Assembly: GCA_020630575.1 (NCBI GenBank)
Contig: JAHDBD010000012.1
Coordinates: 62,001 to 126,000 of the forward strand
Reading direction: 5' to 3'
Length of the DNA stretch: 64,000 bases
From: Bernardetia sp.
GTDB taxonomy: Bacteria > Bacteroidota > Bacteroidia > Cytophagales > Bernardetiaceae
Made by a program: the position numbers and the translations under genes. Below, piece after piece: positions 8,105 to 16,262 of the stretch. The notes under the pieces were generated by a model, which was not told the origin of the DNA, made no database searches, and saw only the letters and a list, made by a program, of their open reading frames with translations. How positions within the stretch are numbered: position 1 is the first letter of the stretch; the number at the start of each line of letters is the position of its first letter.

Positions 8105-9313
8105 TTGAACCTACCTCTGCAAAATCCTCTTCCTGTAAGAAACGAAAATAAAACAAATCTCTCAAAGATACTACTTCGCATTTTATATGCAGTATTGATT
8201 GTTTGTTTGTTTTTGGTTTCGATTGATATGTTGATGAGTGCTTTTCGTTTGTTTGGAAAAGAGGTAGCAAATGCTATTTTTTCAGTTTCAGCGCATCCTT
8301 TTGTTGGAATTTTTATAGGACTCCTAATCACTGCCATTCTGCAAAGTAGTTCTACTGTTACAGCCATGGTAGTGGCAGCCGTAGCAGCAGGCGCACTGAC
8401 TATCGAAACAGCTACTCCTATTATTATGGGAGCAAATGTAGGAACAACTATTACGAGTGCTATTGTTGCTTTGGGACATATTTCGAAAAAGAAAGAGCTC
8501 AGAAAAGCGTTTGCAGCAGCTAGTTTACACGATTTTTTTAATGTCTTGACTGCTCTGATTCTTTTTCCATTAGAATATTATACTCATTTTTTATCTGATT
8601 TGGCTAAGTATGTAACTGAACTACTTCCTTTTTCAGCTAATTCTGGAAATTTTATTCCTCCTATCATTTCTATTCCTTCAAATTTTGTGGTTAGTCAATT
8701 ACACGATTATCCAATCTTAATTTTGATTTTTGCTATTCTGTGTTTGTTTTTGGCTATTCGATTATTTATTAATCTTTTAAAAGAACAAATGATAGGAAAA
8801 CAAAGACAACAAATGCACGAACTTTTTTTTGGAAGCACTTGGAAATCTTTTGTATGGGGATTTATTACTACAGCAGCTATTCAGTCTAGTTCTGTAACAA
8901 CTTCATTGGTTGTTCCTTTGGTAGCTACTCGTAAAGTAAATATTCAAAAAGCATTTCCTTTTATTGTAGGAGCAAACATTGGAACAACACTCACAACACT
9001 TTTAGCAGCACTTTTTAAGTCAGAAGCAGCTGTTACGATTGCGTTAGTTCATATTTTATTTAATCTTATTGGTGCTATTATTTTTTTAGTGATTCCTTTT
9101 ATGCGTAGAATTCCAATTTTTCTTTCACAACGTCTAGGAATGGCTGCTATGAATAATCGAAGTAGTGCTTTGGCTTATTTGTTAGTTGTGTTTTTTGTTC
9201 TTCCTTTTGGCATGATTTATAGTTCTTTCCAACAGAATGACTTAGATTTGCAGAAAGTAAGCACAACAGAGACAAAACAAGACTCTTCCTTGATTCAAGA
9301 AAAAAAAAAGTGA
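8105..9313 (+). CDS. Na/Pi cotransporter family protein (NptA/PNaS)
   Basis: This 402-residue integral inner-membrane protein has about 8-9 hydrophobic helices. It contains the two inverted family repeats: ILQSSSTVTAMVV near 79-90 followed by GANVGTT at 109-115, and AAIQSSSVTTSLVV near 260-273 followed by GANIGTT near 294. The QSSS motifs line the sodium/phosphate path in this family. There is no C-terminal PhoU domain, unlike many bacterial members. The start appears to be TTG: the next Met is residue 42, inside the first helix. It is followed after 67 bases by a second, unrelated phosphate permease, and the two are probably co-transcribed. Confidence 0.92.
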   Translation: MNLPLQNPLPVRNENKTNLSKILLRILYAVLIVCLFLVSIDMLMSAFRLFGKEVANAIFSVSAHPFVGIFIGLLITAILQSSSTVTAMVVAAVAAGALTIETATPIIMGANVGTTITSAIVALGHISKKKELRKAFAAASLHDFFNVLTALILFPLEYYTHFLSDLAKYVTELLPFSANSGNFIPPIISIPSNFVVSQLHDYPILILIFAILCLFLAIRLFINLLKEQMIGKQRQQMHELFFGSTWKSFVWGFITTAAIQSSSVTTSLVVPLVATRKVNIQKAFPFIVGANIGTTLTTLLAALFKSEAAVTIALVHILFNLIGAIIFLVIPFMRRIPIFLSQRLGMAAMNNRSSALAYLLVVFFVLPFGMIYSSFQQNDLDLQKVSTTETKQDSSLIQEKKK

Positions 9314-9380
9314 GCTTAAGAGAACAAATTTTGATAAATTAATATACTATACTAGTCTATAAAAATAACTAAGTACAAAA

Positions 9381-10481
9381 ATGGATTTTCATATCATATT
9401 TATGATTTTGGGTTTTAGTTTTGCAGCCTATTCGGTGGTGGGTAATGATGTAATTCAAACATTAGGAACATTTATAAGCTCCAATGGAAAAACGCCTTGG
9501 TATCTGCTGTGGGCTTATACAGGATTTATTTTGATAAGTGTGCTTTTTTACGGCTGGTATTCTGGACAGGGAGTAGCCTATGGAAGACTTAATAAAATTC
9601 CTTTTCCTGAAGTATTACAATGGTGGCATGTCTTGCCTCCTTTAGTTTTACTAATTATTACTCGTTTTGGCATTCCTGTCAGCACGACTTTTTTAGTGCT
9701 GAGTGTTTTTGCGACTAAAAATATTGGAAGCATGGTTACCAAATCTGCTTTGGGTTATTTGGTTGCTTTTGGAGCAGCTATTTTTGTTTACTTCTTGATA
9801 AGTCGTTTTTTTGAAGAGAATTTTATTAGAAAGGAAATAAAAAAGAATGAAAAGAGAATCTGGACTGTTTTACAATGGATTTCGACTGGGTTTTTGTGGT
9901 CGCAATGGTTGATTCAAGATTTAGCCAATATTTATGTTTATCTCCCTCGTGGAAATGACCTTTCTACTACTGCTTTTGTCTTGTCAATGCTTATGTTATT
10001 GGCTCTATTGGGTTATATTTTTTATAGTCGTGGTGGCAAAATTCAGAAAATTGTGACAACCAAAACTAATACTACCGATATTCGTTCGGCTACTATTATT
10101 GACCTTATTTACGGAATTGTTTTGTTTGTTTTCAAAGAAATGAGCGATATTCCAATGAGTACAACGTGGGTTTTTGTTGGTCTTTTAGCTGGACGTGAGC
10201 TAATGCTCAATCTTCGTATAAATATGCAAGCTGCTTTTGAAGCTCGCCTAAAACAAGAAAAGAAAAAAGCTAGAAAGAAAGGCTTCAAAGAAAGTTCTGA
10301 AAATGTATTAGATAAAGGTGTTTTTGCTGATAATAATCAAGATATTTTGAATCACCCTCTTTATCCACGTTATTCGGATACACTAGCAATTTTGAGAATG
10401 ATAGGTTCTGATTTATTGAAAGTATTTGCAGGTTTACTTGTCAGTTTGATTTTGGTTTGGCTCATCAGTTTTGTTAGATAG
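9381..10481 (+). CDS. PiT-family inorganic phosphate transporter, divergent
   Basis: The protein has 366 residues and about 9-10 hydrophobic helices. It carries both halves of the PiT pseudo-repeat: GNDVIQTLGT at 21-30 corresponds to the GANDVANAFGT motif, GIPVSTT at 97-103 to the PVSTTH motif, and the second-half counterpart is DIPMSTTW near 256-263. A charged cytoplasmic loop (KQEKKKARKKG) precedes the last helices. PiT proteins are low-affinity phosphate or metal-phosphate symporters. The first-half Asn-Asp is kept, but the second-half GANDV equivalent appears replaced by KEMSD, so coupling or substrate may differ. It lies directly behind the Na/Pi symporter gene. Confidence 0.85.
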   Translation: MDFHIIFMILGFSFAAYSVVGNDVIQTLGTFISSNGKTPWYLLWAYTGFILISVLFYGWYSGQGVAYGRLNKIPFPEVLQWWHVLPPLVLLIITRFGIPVSTTFLVLSVFATKNIGSMVTKSALGYLVAFGAAIFVYFLISRFFEENFIRKEIKKNEKRIWTVLQWISTGFLWSQWLIQDLANIYVYLPRGNDLSTTAFVLSMLMLLALLGYIFYSRGGKIQKIVTTKTNTTDIRSATIIDLIYGIVLFVFKEMSDIPMSTTWVFVGLLAGRELMLNLRINMQAAFEARLKQEKKKARKKGFKESSENVLDKGVFADNNQDILNHPLYPRYSDTLAILRMIGSDLLKVFAGLLVSLILVWLISFVR

Positions 10482-10500
10482 ATAAACTGATAAGCTATAT

Positions 10501-10538
10501 TTCCATAAATTAGAATTTAGAAATTCTAATTTATGGAA
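10501..10538. terminator. Long hairpin between convergent genes
   Basis: A perfect 18-bp stem (10501-10518 with 10521-10538) has a two-base loop. It lacks a clear T-run but sits just past the stop of the phosphate transporter and before the 3' end of dacB, so it probably acts as a bidirectional terminator or mRNA 3' stabiliser. Confidence 0.6.
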
Positions 10539-10587
10539 AATCCTTTCTTGATGTTTTAAAGTTACTTTAGCAAAAAACACTTTAGTT

Positions 10588-11937
10588 TTAATACAACTTA
10601 TGGATAGTTGTCAAAATTTCTTCCATTTTATTTCCTATCGTTCTTGAAGATTCTCTATGATGATTATTTTGAAATGAAAAACAGAACTTGCGACCACTTT
10701 TAGTAATCAAGAAGCCACTCAAACAATGATTATTACTTATTGTACCTGTTTTTCCATATAAAAATGGTTTTGCATTTCTTGAAAATTCGTATCTACGTCT
10801 TAATGTTCCTGCTTCTCCTCCGATGGCAAGTGTTTCAAATAATTTTTCTTCTCCCATATCCTTACGAATAGATTTGAGCATTTCTACAAAATTACGAGGT
10901 GTAAAAAGGTTATAACGAGAAAGACCAGAACCATCAACCCAACGAGGACGATTATAAAATTTATTGAAATAATTTTCATCCAAATATTCAATCACTTTTT
11001 GTGTAGAAAGTGTTCCAAAAAGCTCTGCCGAACACATAAGAAGAGTCTGTTCTGCCAAAAAATTGTCGCTTTGTTGCATCATTCGTTTATACATTTCATC
11101 ACTTTTTGCTGTATAAAACGTAGATGTATTTTCAGGCATTGGATAATCCAAATGGGTAATCTCTAAACCTAATTTATCTTTTAGAAGCAGTGTCATAAGT
11201 TCTGGTGTAGCATGAAAAGGGATAGATTTTCCATTCTTATAATACAAATCTCCAATATTATATTCAAAAGAATTGATACCCAAATCTCTTTCTACCCTAA
11301 AATTGTTAGTGTTTATATCACTATTTTCTTTTATCAAATTCTTAAAAATAGATGGGTAGACTTCAATTTCACATGAAGGGTCAGCCTCAAAATAGACAGC
11401 ATTTCCATACATAGGCAAAACCGATTTTTCTACGCCATACGTCGTTCGATAATCTTCCCATGCCCAACCATCGCCAAAAGGTTCATCTTTATAGTTAGTA
11501 GTAGAAAAGTAGAGTTTTTTTGTTTTAGATTTTAATAATAGAAAATCAATTACAGCAGAATTTCCAAAAATGGGATGCAAAAAAGTAGGATCACCTGTTC
11601 CCCAAAATATAAGAGAATCTCCTTTTTCAAAATAACTTAACGAAGGCAAACGCTCGCTCAAAATTTTGGTTGCTGCAAAAAGAGAAGCTATTTTTACGTT
11701 GGATGCTGGTGTAAAATACTTATCAGCATTATATTCAAAAATGTACTTCGAACTATCTAAGTCATATAAAACAAAACCATGAAAACTGTCTTTAAAACAA
11801 TCTTCACCAAATACTTCGATTAAATTACCTATATAATCATTGTTTTTCTTTTGAGCAGTAGCTGAAAAATTAATAAAACAACAACTAGCAACTAAAAAAA
11901 AGAGTAATTTTCTTGAAAAAATAAACGTAATTGTCAT
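10588..11937 (-). CDS. dacB: D-alanyl-D-alanine carboxypeptidase/endopeptidase (PBP4 type, S13)
   Basis: This is a periplasmic peptidoglycan hydrolase that trims the terminal D-Ala or cleaves cross-links. It has 449 residues with a signal peptide (cleavage near ATAQK). The three penicillin-binding motifs are visible: SNVK at 79-82 (nucleophile Ser79), SDN in MQQSDNFLAEQ, and KTG in LYGKTGTISN. The order and spacing fit the S13/DacB family with its inserted domain between the first two motifs. The gene is monocistronic and faces the phosphate transporters. Confidence 0.93.
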   Translation of the reverse strand: MTITFIFSRKLLFFLVASCCFINFSATAQKKNNDYIGNLIEVFGEDCFKDSFHGFVLYDLDSSKYIFEYNADKYFTPASNVKIASLFAATKILSERLPSLSYFEKGDSLIFWGTGDPTFLHPIFGNSAVIDFLLLKSKTKKLYFSTTNYKDEPFGDGWAWEDYRTTYGVEKSVLPMYGNAVYFEADPSCEIEVYPSIFKNLIKENSDINTNNFRVERDLGINSFEYNIGDLYYKNGKSIPFHATPELMTLLLKDKLGLEITHLDYPMPENTSTFYTAKSDEMYKRMMQQSDNFLAEQTLLMCSAELFGTLSTQKVIEYLDENYFNKFYNRPRWVDGSGLSRYNLFTPRNFVEMLKSIRKDMGEEKLFETLAIGGEAGTLRRRYEFSRNAKPFLYGKTGTISNNHCLSGFLITKSGRKFCFSFQNNHHRESSRTIGNKMEEILTTIHKLY

Positions 11938-12189
11938 AAATAATTTTTAAAAAGTGTAGATAAAATTTGGTTGTAGTAGTAATCTTGAAATAAAAAAAGA
12001 GAGTAAAATGTATCTTGATTTAATTTCAAACGCAGAATCAAAAAGTATTGTTCAAACGTTGTTCCTACTTTACTAATTTTATAACAAAGTTTTAAATTTA
12101 ATCTACCTCTAAATTCTTGAAAGTTGTTGTGGGTATCTTGCCGACGATATATGACTATTTCTGATACTGAGTTTACATTAATTTTGATT
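11938..12189. other. Intergenic region with a decayed palindrome and a duplicated gene end
   Basis: No gene is supported here. Bases 12105-12122 repeat, base for base, 18 bases from the 3' end of the neighbouring barrel gene (12220-12237), encoding FQEFRG in the same orientation. Bases 12121-12150 resemble a decayed dispersed palindrome (GTTGTTG...GCCGACGAT). Confidence 0.5.
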
Positions 12190-13869
12190 TTATCTAAATC
12201 TTAAAACATAAGAAACTCCACCTCTAAATTCTTGAAAATCTTGAAAAGACTTTGAAGAATTAGCAATTAAAGAAGAGTTAAGAGAAAAAGTATGACGTTT
12301 TTTAATGGTTGTACTTGCTGTAAAGTTGGATTGAATGACATTTCCATCAGCAATTTTATCTACAATACTTTGATTATAGGAAGCATCAAGATTGAGTTGA
12401 AGTGTTTTTTTGAAGATAGATTTTCCTGTACCAAGTGTAAAACCATACAAGAGGTTTTCCAAATTAGCGACTTCTACTCTATTAAAATTTAGTCCAGAAC
12501 TAAACGAAAAACCAGACTGCATAAACTGTGTAGAATGATTCAAAGAAAAAACTAAGGCTTTCATATCTGCAAAACCTTGCGTAAAAATATTATAATCATT
12601 GACTTGTTGATAGACAGCAGAAAGCGAAATAGTATGAATCTGTGAAGTATCTTTTACAATATTATAAAAAGGCGAAACACTAATTGCCTGAACTGTATTA
12701 CGAATTCTCAAAGAATCTGAAAGTGGAACATTTCCCTCTTCTTGATTATTAGTGTTGTTGGTATAATTGAAATTAATGCCGTAATGAGGTTTTGGCAAGA
12801 GATTAATATTCAAATTTCCGATAGTGCGCCATGTGGTTTCACTTCTTGTATTCAATAAGTTATTTCGCATTATTCCAATTGTTCCATTGACCAAAATTTT
12901 GTTTTTAGCTAAAGAAATAAAAGGTGTAAGACTAAATCTTTCCATGTCATTAGCAAAAAAATACGCTCCCAAAGTTTGGTATTCAGGCATTACTCGTTCG
13001 TAATCTAATTTCAAAGAATATGATTTTGCTCGCCAAGAAAGACCTATTTTTCCTGCATACGAAACACGAGAAGAGGCTTTTGGATTGACAATCTTATATT
13101 CAAAATTTCTAAAAGATGTTGAAGCCAAATCTCTAGTAAAAAAACTTACTCCTACATCTGTATCTAAAGTTAGTTTCTTAAAAACAGTTAGTTTTCCTAC
13201 CAAGCCTAACGCTACATTTTCGGCAGGTGTAACGCCTGTGCTATCGGTCGGACGAAAAATAGAAGTAGAATCGTCTTTTGCCTTAAAAAACACCAAATTG
13301 ACAAAATTTTGCGTACTTCCATAGCCAGCTTTCATGGCATAACCTTGTCTTTTATAACGAGGTAAAGCCAAATCTTTAACATCTTGTTGGGGCAAATCAC
13401 TATTAAAAATACCATTCATTGCACCAAAACGAAACTTTCCAGTATTAATCTCAACGGCTGCACCCAAAAAAGTATGACCATTTAGCGTATAATTTGAATA
13501 GGTAAGATTTCGATAGCCCAAATGAAGAGTCAAGAATTTCCATTTCGGACTCATTCCAAATTGAAAAAAAGGACGCTGAAAATCTAGCTGTTGTTTGCCT
13601 AGTGTATAAGAAAATGGCAAGTCGATGCCACCTTTCAAACGCAAACCAAAATTTCCTGTTACATTCCAAAAAAATGGATTCGAACGCTGAGGAATTCCAC
13701 TTACTCCATAGACATTAAAAGACGAAGAAACCGAACCATACCAATTTACAAGATTTGATTTCTTTTTAGAATCTGAGTTTATTTGAGTAGAATCTGTATT
13801 TTGACCTGTTACAGAAAAACAAAGGCAACAGAAAAGAGCCAAGAAAAGCAAGTTTTTTAATAATTTCAT
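12190..13869 (-). CDS. Predicted outer-membrane barrel of the exported cluster
   Basis: The protein has 559 residues with a signal peptide (cleavage after SVTGQ). The mature part is made of alternating amphipathic strands rich in Asn, Ser, Thr and aromatic residues, ending GGVSYVLRFR with a C-terminal aromatic-plus-charged strand, as expected for a barrel of perhaps 20 or more strands. There is no TonB box or plug domain. I recognise no named family. It is the last gene of a three-gene minus-strand run with the fibronectin protein and the 2050-residue protein. A shared role in assembling or exporting a surface structure is plausible but inferred only from order and localisation. Confidence 0.8.
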   Translation of the reverse strand: MKLLKNLLFLALFCCLCFSVTGQNTDSTQINSDSKKKSNLVNWYGSVSSSFNVYGVSGIPQRSNPFFWNVTGNFGLRLKGGIDLPFSYTLGKQQLDFQRPFFQFGMSPKWKFLTLHLGYRNLTYSNYTLNGHTFLGAAVEINTGKFRFGAMNGIFNSDLPQQDVKDLALPRYKRQGYAMKAGYGSTQNFVNLVFFKAKDDSTSIFRPTDSTGVTPAENVALGLVGKLTVFKKLTLDTDVGVSFFTRDLASTSFRNFEYKIVNPKASSRVSYAGKIGLSWRAKSYSLKLDYERVMPEYQTLGAYFFANDMERFSLTPFISLAKNKILVNGTIGIMRNNLLNTRSETTWRTIGNLNINLLPKPHYGINFNYTNNTNNQEEGNVPLSDSLRIRNTVQAISVSPFYNIVKDTSQIHTISLSAVYQQVNDYNIFTQGFADMKALVFSLNHSTQFMQSGFSFSSGLNFNRVEVANLENLLYGFTLGTGKSIFKKTLQLNLDASYNQSIVDKIADGNVIQSNFTASTTIKKRHTFSLNSSLIANSSKSFQDFQEFRGGVSYVLRFR

Positions 13870-13888
13870 AAACAGGGGTTTTTATGAG

Positions 13889-13979
13889 AACCGTCGTTTA
13901 GGCTCAAATACAGCCGTAAACTAAGTTTTTTTAAATGTTTTATTGACCTAAACGACGGCTTTATGCCTTGTTTACGGTT
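13889..13979. repeat. Interleaved inverted-repeat element
   Basis: A perfect 12-bp arm pair (13891-13902 CCGTCGTTTAGG with 13947-13958) is interleaved with a perfect 8-bp pair (13914-13921 CCGTAAAC with 13970-13977). The outermost bases AACCGT and ACGGTT can also pair. The order left1-left2-right1-right2 is pseudoknot-like rather than a simple terminator. It fills the gap between two genes of the exported cluster. Its arm sequence resembles the hairpin upstream of ffh at 57892-57920. Confidence 0.7.
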
Positions 13980-13985
13980 GAAAAA

Positions 13986-16133
13986 TTATCTCAAATCAAT
14001 TTTCACTTGGTTACTCAATTCAGATTCTGAACCGTCTTCATAAATTAATTTTATGACATAGACAAAACCTTTTTGATTGTTATAAAGCGAATAATCTATG
14101 TACTCATTTTCTTGAATTGTTGTAATTGCTACAAATTCAGCTTCTTTTTCTTTGCGTAAAATCATCACTTGAAAATCTTGCGTTTGCTTTTCTTTCCATT
14201 CTTTTCCTTCCCAAAATAAACGAAGTTGTTTTTCCTTCTTCGAAAACTCTGCTTTTAGTGTTGGTACAAATTTCTGTTTTCCATTATCATAAAATTGAAT
14301 TGGTGTAATGGTCGTAATGGCTGATAAATTTTCAGATTCGTCTTTGGCTTGAATGGCGTATTGATACCACTTTGATTTCTCGGTTTTCTTGTCCAAAAAC
14401 TGACTGGTTGTATCTTCAAAAGTGCTTAAAACTTGCCATTCGTCATTTTCATTTTCTCCATTACTTTCTCTTCTTAAAACAGAATGAGAAACTACATATA
14501 AACTGCTACTTCTTTTAAAATCTACCTTAATTCCTTTATCATTTACTTCATAGAAAGCAATAAAAGGCGAAGTCGGTGGAATAGTATCAGGCTTTGAAAG
14601 CTCCAAAATTTCAGAATAATCAGAAGCGTTATAACGCATATCTATTGCAGCAATTTTGTAATAAATTTTATTCGAAAGTGTATTTAAAGAAATGGTATCT
14701 AAAAAAACATCATCTGCAATAGGAGAAACTGTCAGTTGTACGAATTCTCGGTCTTCTGCATTGGCATAATACACTCGGTAGCCTATCAAATCGGCTTCTG
14801 TTCCTTCTTCCCAATTCAGTCTTACAATTCCCAAACTATCGATTGTTCCTTTTAAGTTTGTGGGTTGTTTTGGTGGAATGCTATCTACAAGCGTGTGCAT
14901 TGCAGTCATTGATTTTGAGATATTTCCGTTTTTATCGTGTGCATAAACAGTATAATAAGAATTAAAAACGCTTTCTGGATTTTTGTCTATAAATTCATTA
15001 TTTCCACCTGTTGAGCGAATTGGATTTTCATTGATATAAATAAATTCGTGTTCGATATCCAATGCTTTTGCTACATAATACCCTTCTAAATCGGGTTGTT
15101 CGCCTATTGTTTCCCAAATTATTTTGACAGAACCATCAGGCAAAGTTTGTGTAAAAATCCCACCAAAACCAGCAGCAGGAGACAAGTCAATTCCTTGTCC
15201 TTCTACGGCTTCAGAAGGCAAACCTTCATCTCCAAACGGTGTAATTCCAATTACTCTATAACTTGCTTTTTGATAATTTTGAGAAACCGAATCGATATAA
15301 AAATTGTAAGGAATATCTTGGTCTGTAATAGTTGGGTTTTCATTTAATACAAAAAAAATCTTTCCGTCTGTTGATTTTTCTATTTTAAAAGCTGAAAAAG
15401 TATCATTTCCATCTTTATCCCAAATTATTGTAACAGCATGTTCGCTCTCCTCTGTCGTAACTCCAATAACAGGATACGGCTCATATTTTTCTGTAAAATC
15501 AATTCTTACAATCGCTGTATCTACTTCCATTCCGTCTATTTTTTGAGAAGGATAAATAGAATAAATAGCAAAACCATCTGTCTTTTGAAAATCATCTTTA
15601 AAAGACAATCCTAGACCTTGTGCAGCTTCTTTTTCCATATCAGCCGAAAGCATAGCAAAAGCATAACGCATTTGTAGTTCATTTTCAGTTTGCTCGGCAG
15701 CTTCAAAGGGCGAAGAAATGGCTGCTGTATTTACTGAAACAGTTCCATACATCGATTCTGCTGCTGCTGCAACATACTGATTGTCTGTATTAGTTTTGCT
15801 TTTCCATTCTTCCAATGTGTAAGGCAAAATAGGACTTTGAGTAATTTTTTCGGTTTTGAAATCGCCATTACCAACATACATTCGTTCTATTGTATAACCA
15901 ATTTTGTTTTTGTGCATGGTGCGCCAAAGCAAAGGCGAAGAAGGAGCAAAGCGCAACAACACTTCTGAGCCTGTAAAACGTCCTATTGCTTGAATATTTA
16001 CTGTATCTTTGAAAGGGTCAGTATCTTGTGCAACTGCAAAAGATAGAGGCAAACCCAAAAAGAGTAGAGCTAAAAGTATTGTTTTAGTGATGTTGGTGGA
16101 GACACCAACAACGGCTTTATTTATATTTTTCAT
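13986..16133 (-). CDS. Exported multi-fibronectin type III protein
   Basis: The protein has 715 residues with a signal peptide whose hydrophobic core is TILLALLFLGLPLSFAVAQ. After an N-terminal domain of about 190 residues with no recognised family, about five fibronectin type III-like modules follow (near 215-310, 318-415, 420-515, 520-615 and 620-712), with recurring phrases such as VRLNWEEGTEADLIGYRVYY. It probably sits in the periplasm or on the surface. A dispersed palindrome (16088-16116) encodes residues about 6-16 (KAVVGVSTNIT) in the n-region of the signal peptide. The gene lies between the 2050-residue gene and the barrel gene, probably in one transcription unit broken by hairpins. 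Confidence 0.88.
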   Translation of the reverse strand: MKNINKAVVGVSTNITKTILLALLFLGLPLSFAVAQDTDPFKDTVNIQAIGRFTGSEVLLRFAPSSPLLWRTMHKNKIGYTIERMYVGNGDFKTEKITQSPILPYTLEEWKSKTNTDNQYVAAAAESMYGTVSVNTAAISSPFEAAEQTENELQMRYAFAMLSADMEKEAAQGLGLSFKDDFQKTDGFAIYSIYPSQKIDGMEVDTAIVRIDFTEKYEPYPVIGVTTEESEHAVTIIWDKDGNDTFSAFKIEKSTDGKIFFVLNENPTITDQDIPYNFYIDSVSQNYQKASYRVIGITPFGDEGLPSEAVEGQGIDLSPAAGFGGIFTQTLPDGSVKIIWETIGEQPDLEGYYVAKALDIEHEFIYINENPIRSTGGNNEFIDKNPESVFNSYYTVYAHDKNGNISKSMTAMHTLVDSIPPKQPTNLKGTIDSLGIVRLNWEEGTEADLIGYRVYYANAEDREFVQLTVSPIADDVFLDTISLNTLSNKIYYKIAAIDMRYNASDYSEILELSKPDTIPPTSPFIAFYEVNDKGIKVDFKRSSSLYVVSHSVLRRESNGENENDEWQVLSTFEDTTSQFLDKKTEKSKWYQYAIQAKDESENLSAITTITPIQFYDNGKQKFVPTLKAEFSKKEKQLRLFWEGKEWKEKQTQDFQVMILRKEKEAEFVAITTIQENEYIDYSLYNNQKGFVYVIKLIYEDGSESELSNQVKIDLR
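16088..16116. repeat. Dispersed palindrome inside a coding region
   Basis: TGTTGGTG (16091-16098), a four-base loop and CACCAACA (16103-16110) form a perfect 8-bp hairpin extended by AACGGC. It matches the intergenic family seen at 3473 but lies in frame within the signal-peptide coding region of the fibronectin protein. Confidence 0.75.
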
Positions 16134-16208
16134 TGTTTTTTATTTATAAATCAGCGTTGAAACTCATAAGAAGCCATCAACGATTCTTTTTGATTTAATT
16201 TTGATTTT

Positions 16209-16239
16209 ATCTGTGTTCTGTTGTGTGCAGAACACAGAT
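16209..16239. repeat. Perfect intergenic hairpin in the exported cluster
   Basis: A perfect 12-bp stem (ATCTGTGTTCTG at 16209-16220 with 16228-16239) lies 23 bases past the stop of the 2050-residue gene. The T-run is on the plus strand only, so for minus-strand transcripts it looks more like an RNA-stability or attenuation hairpin than a classical terminator. Confidence 0.55.
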
Positions 16240-16262
16240 TTTCTAGTTTCTTAAAATGGATT

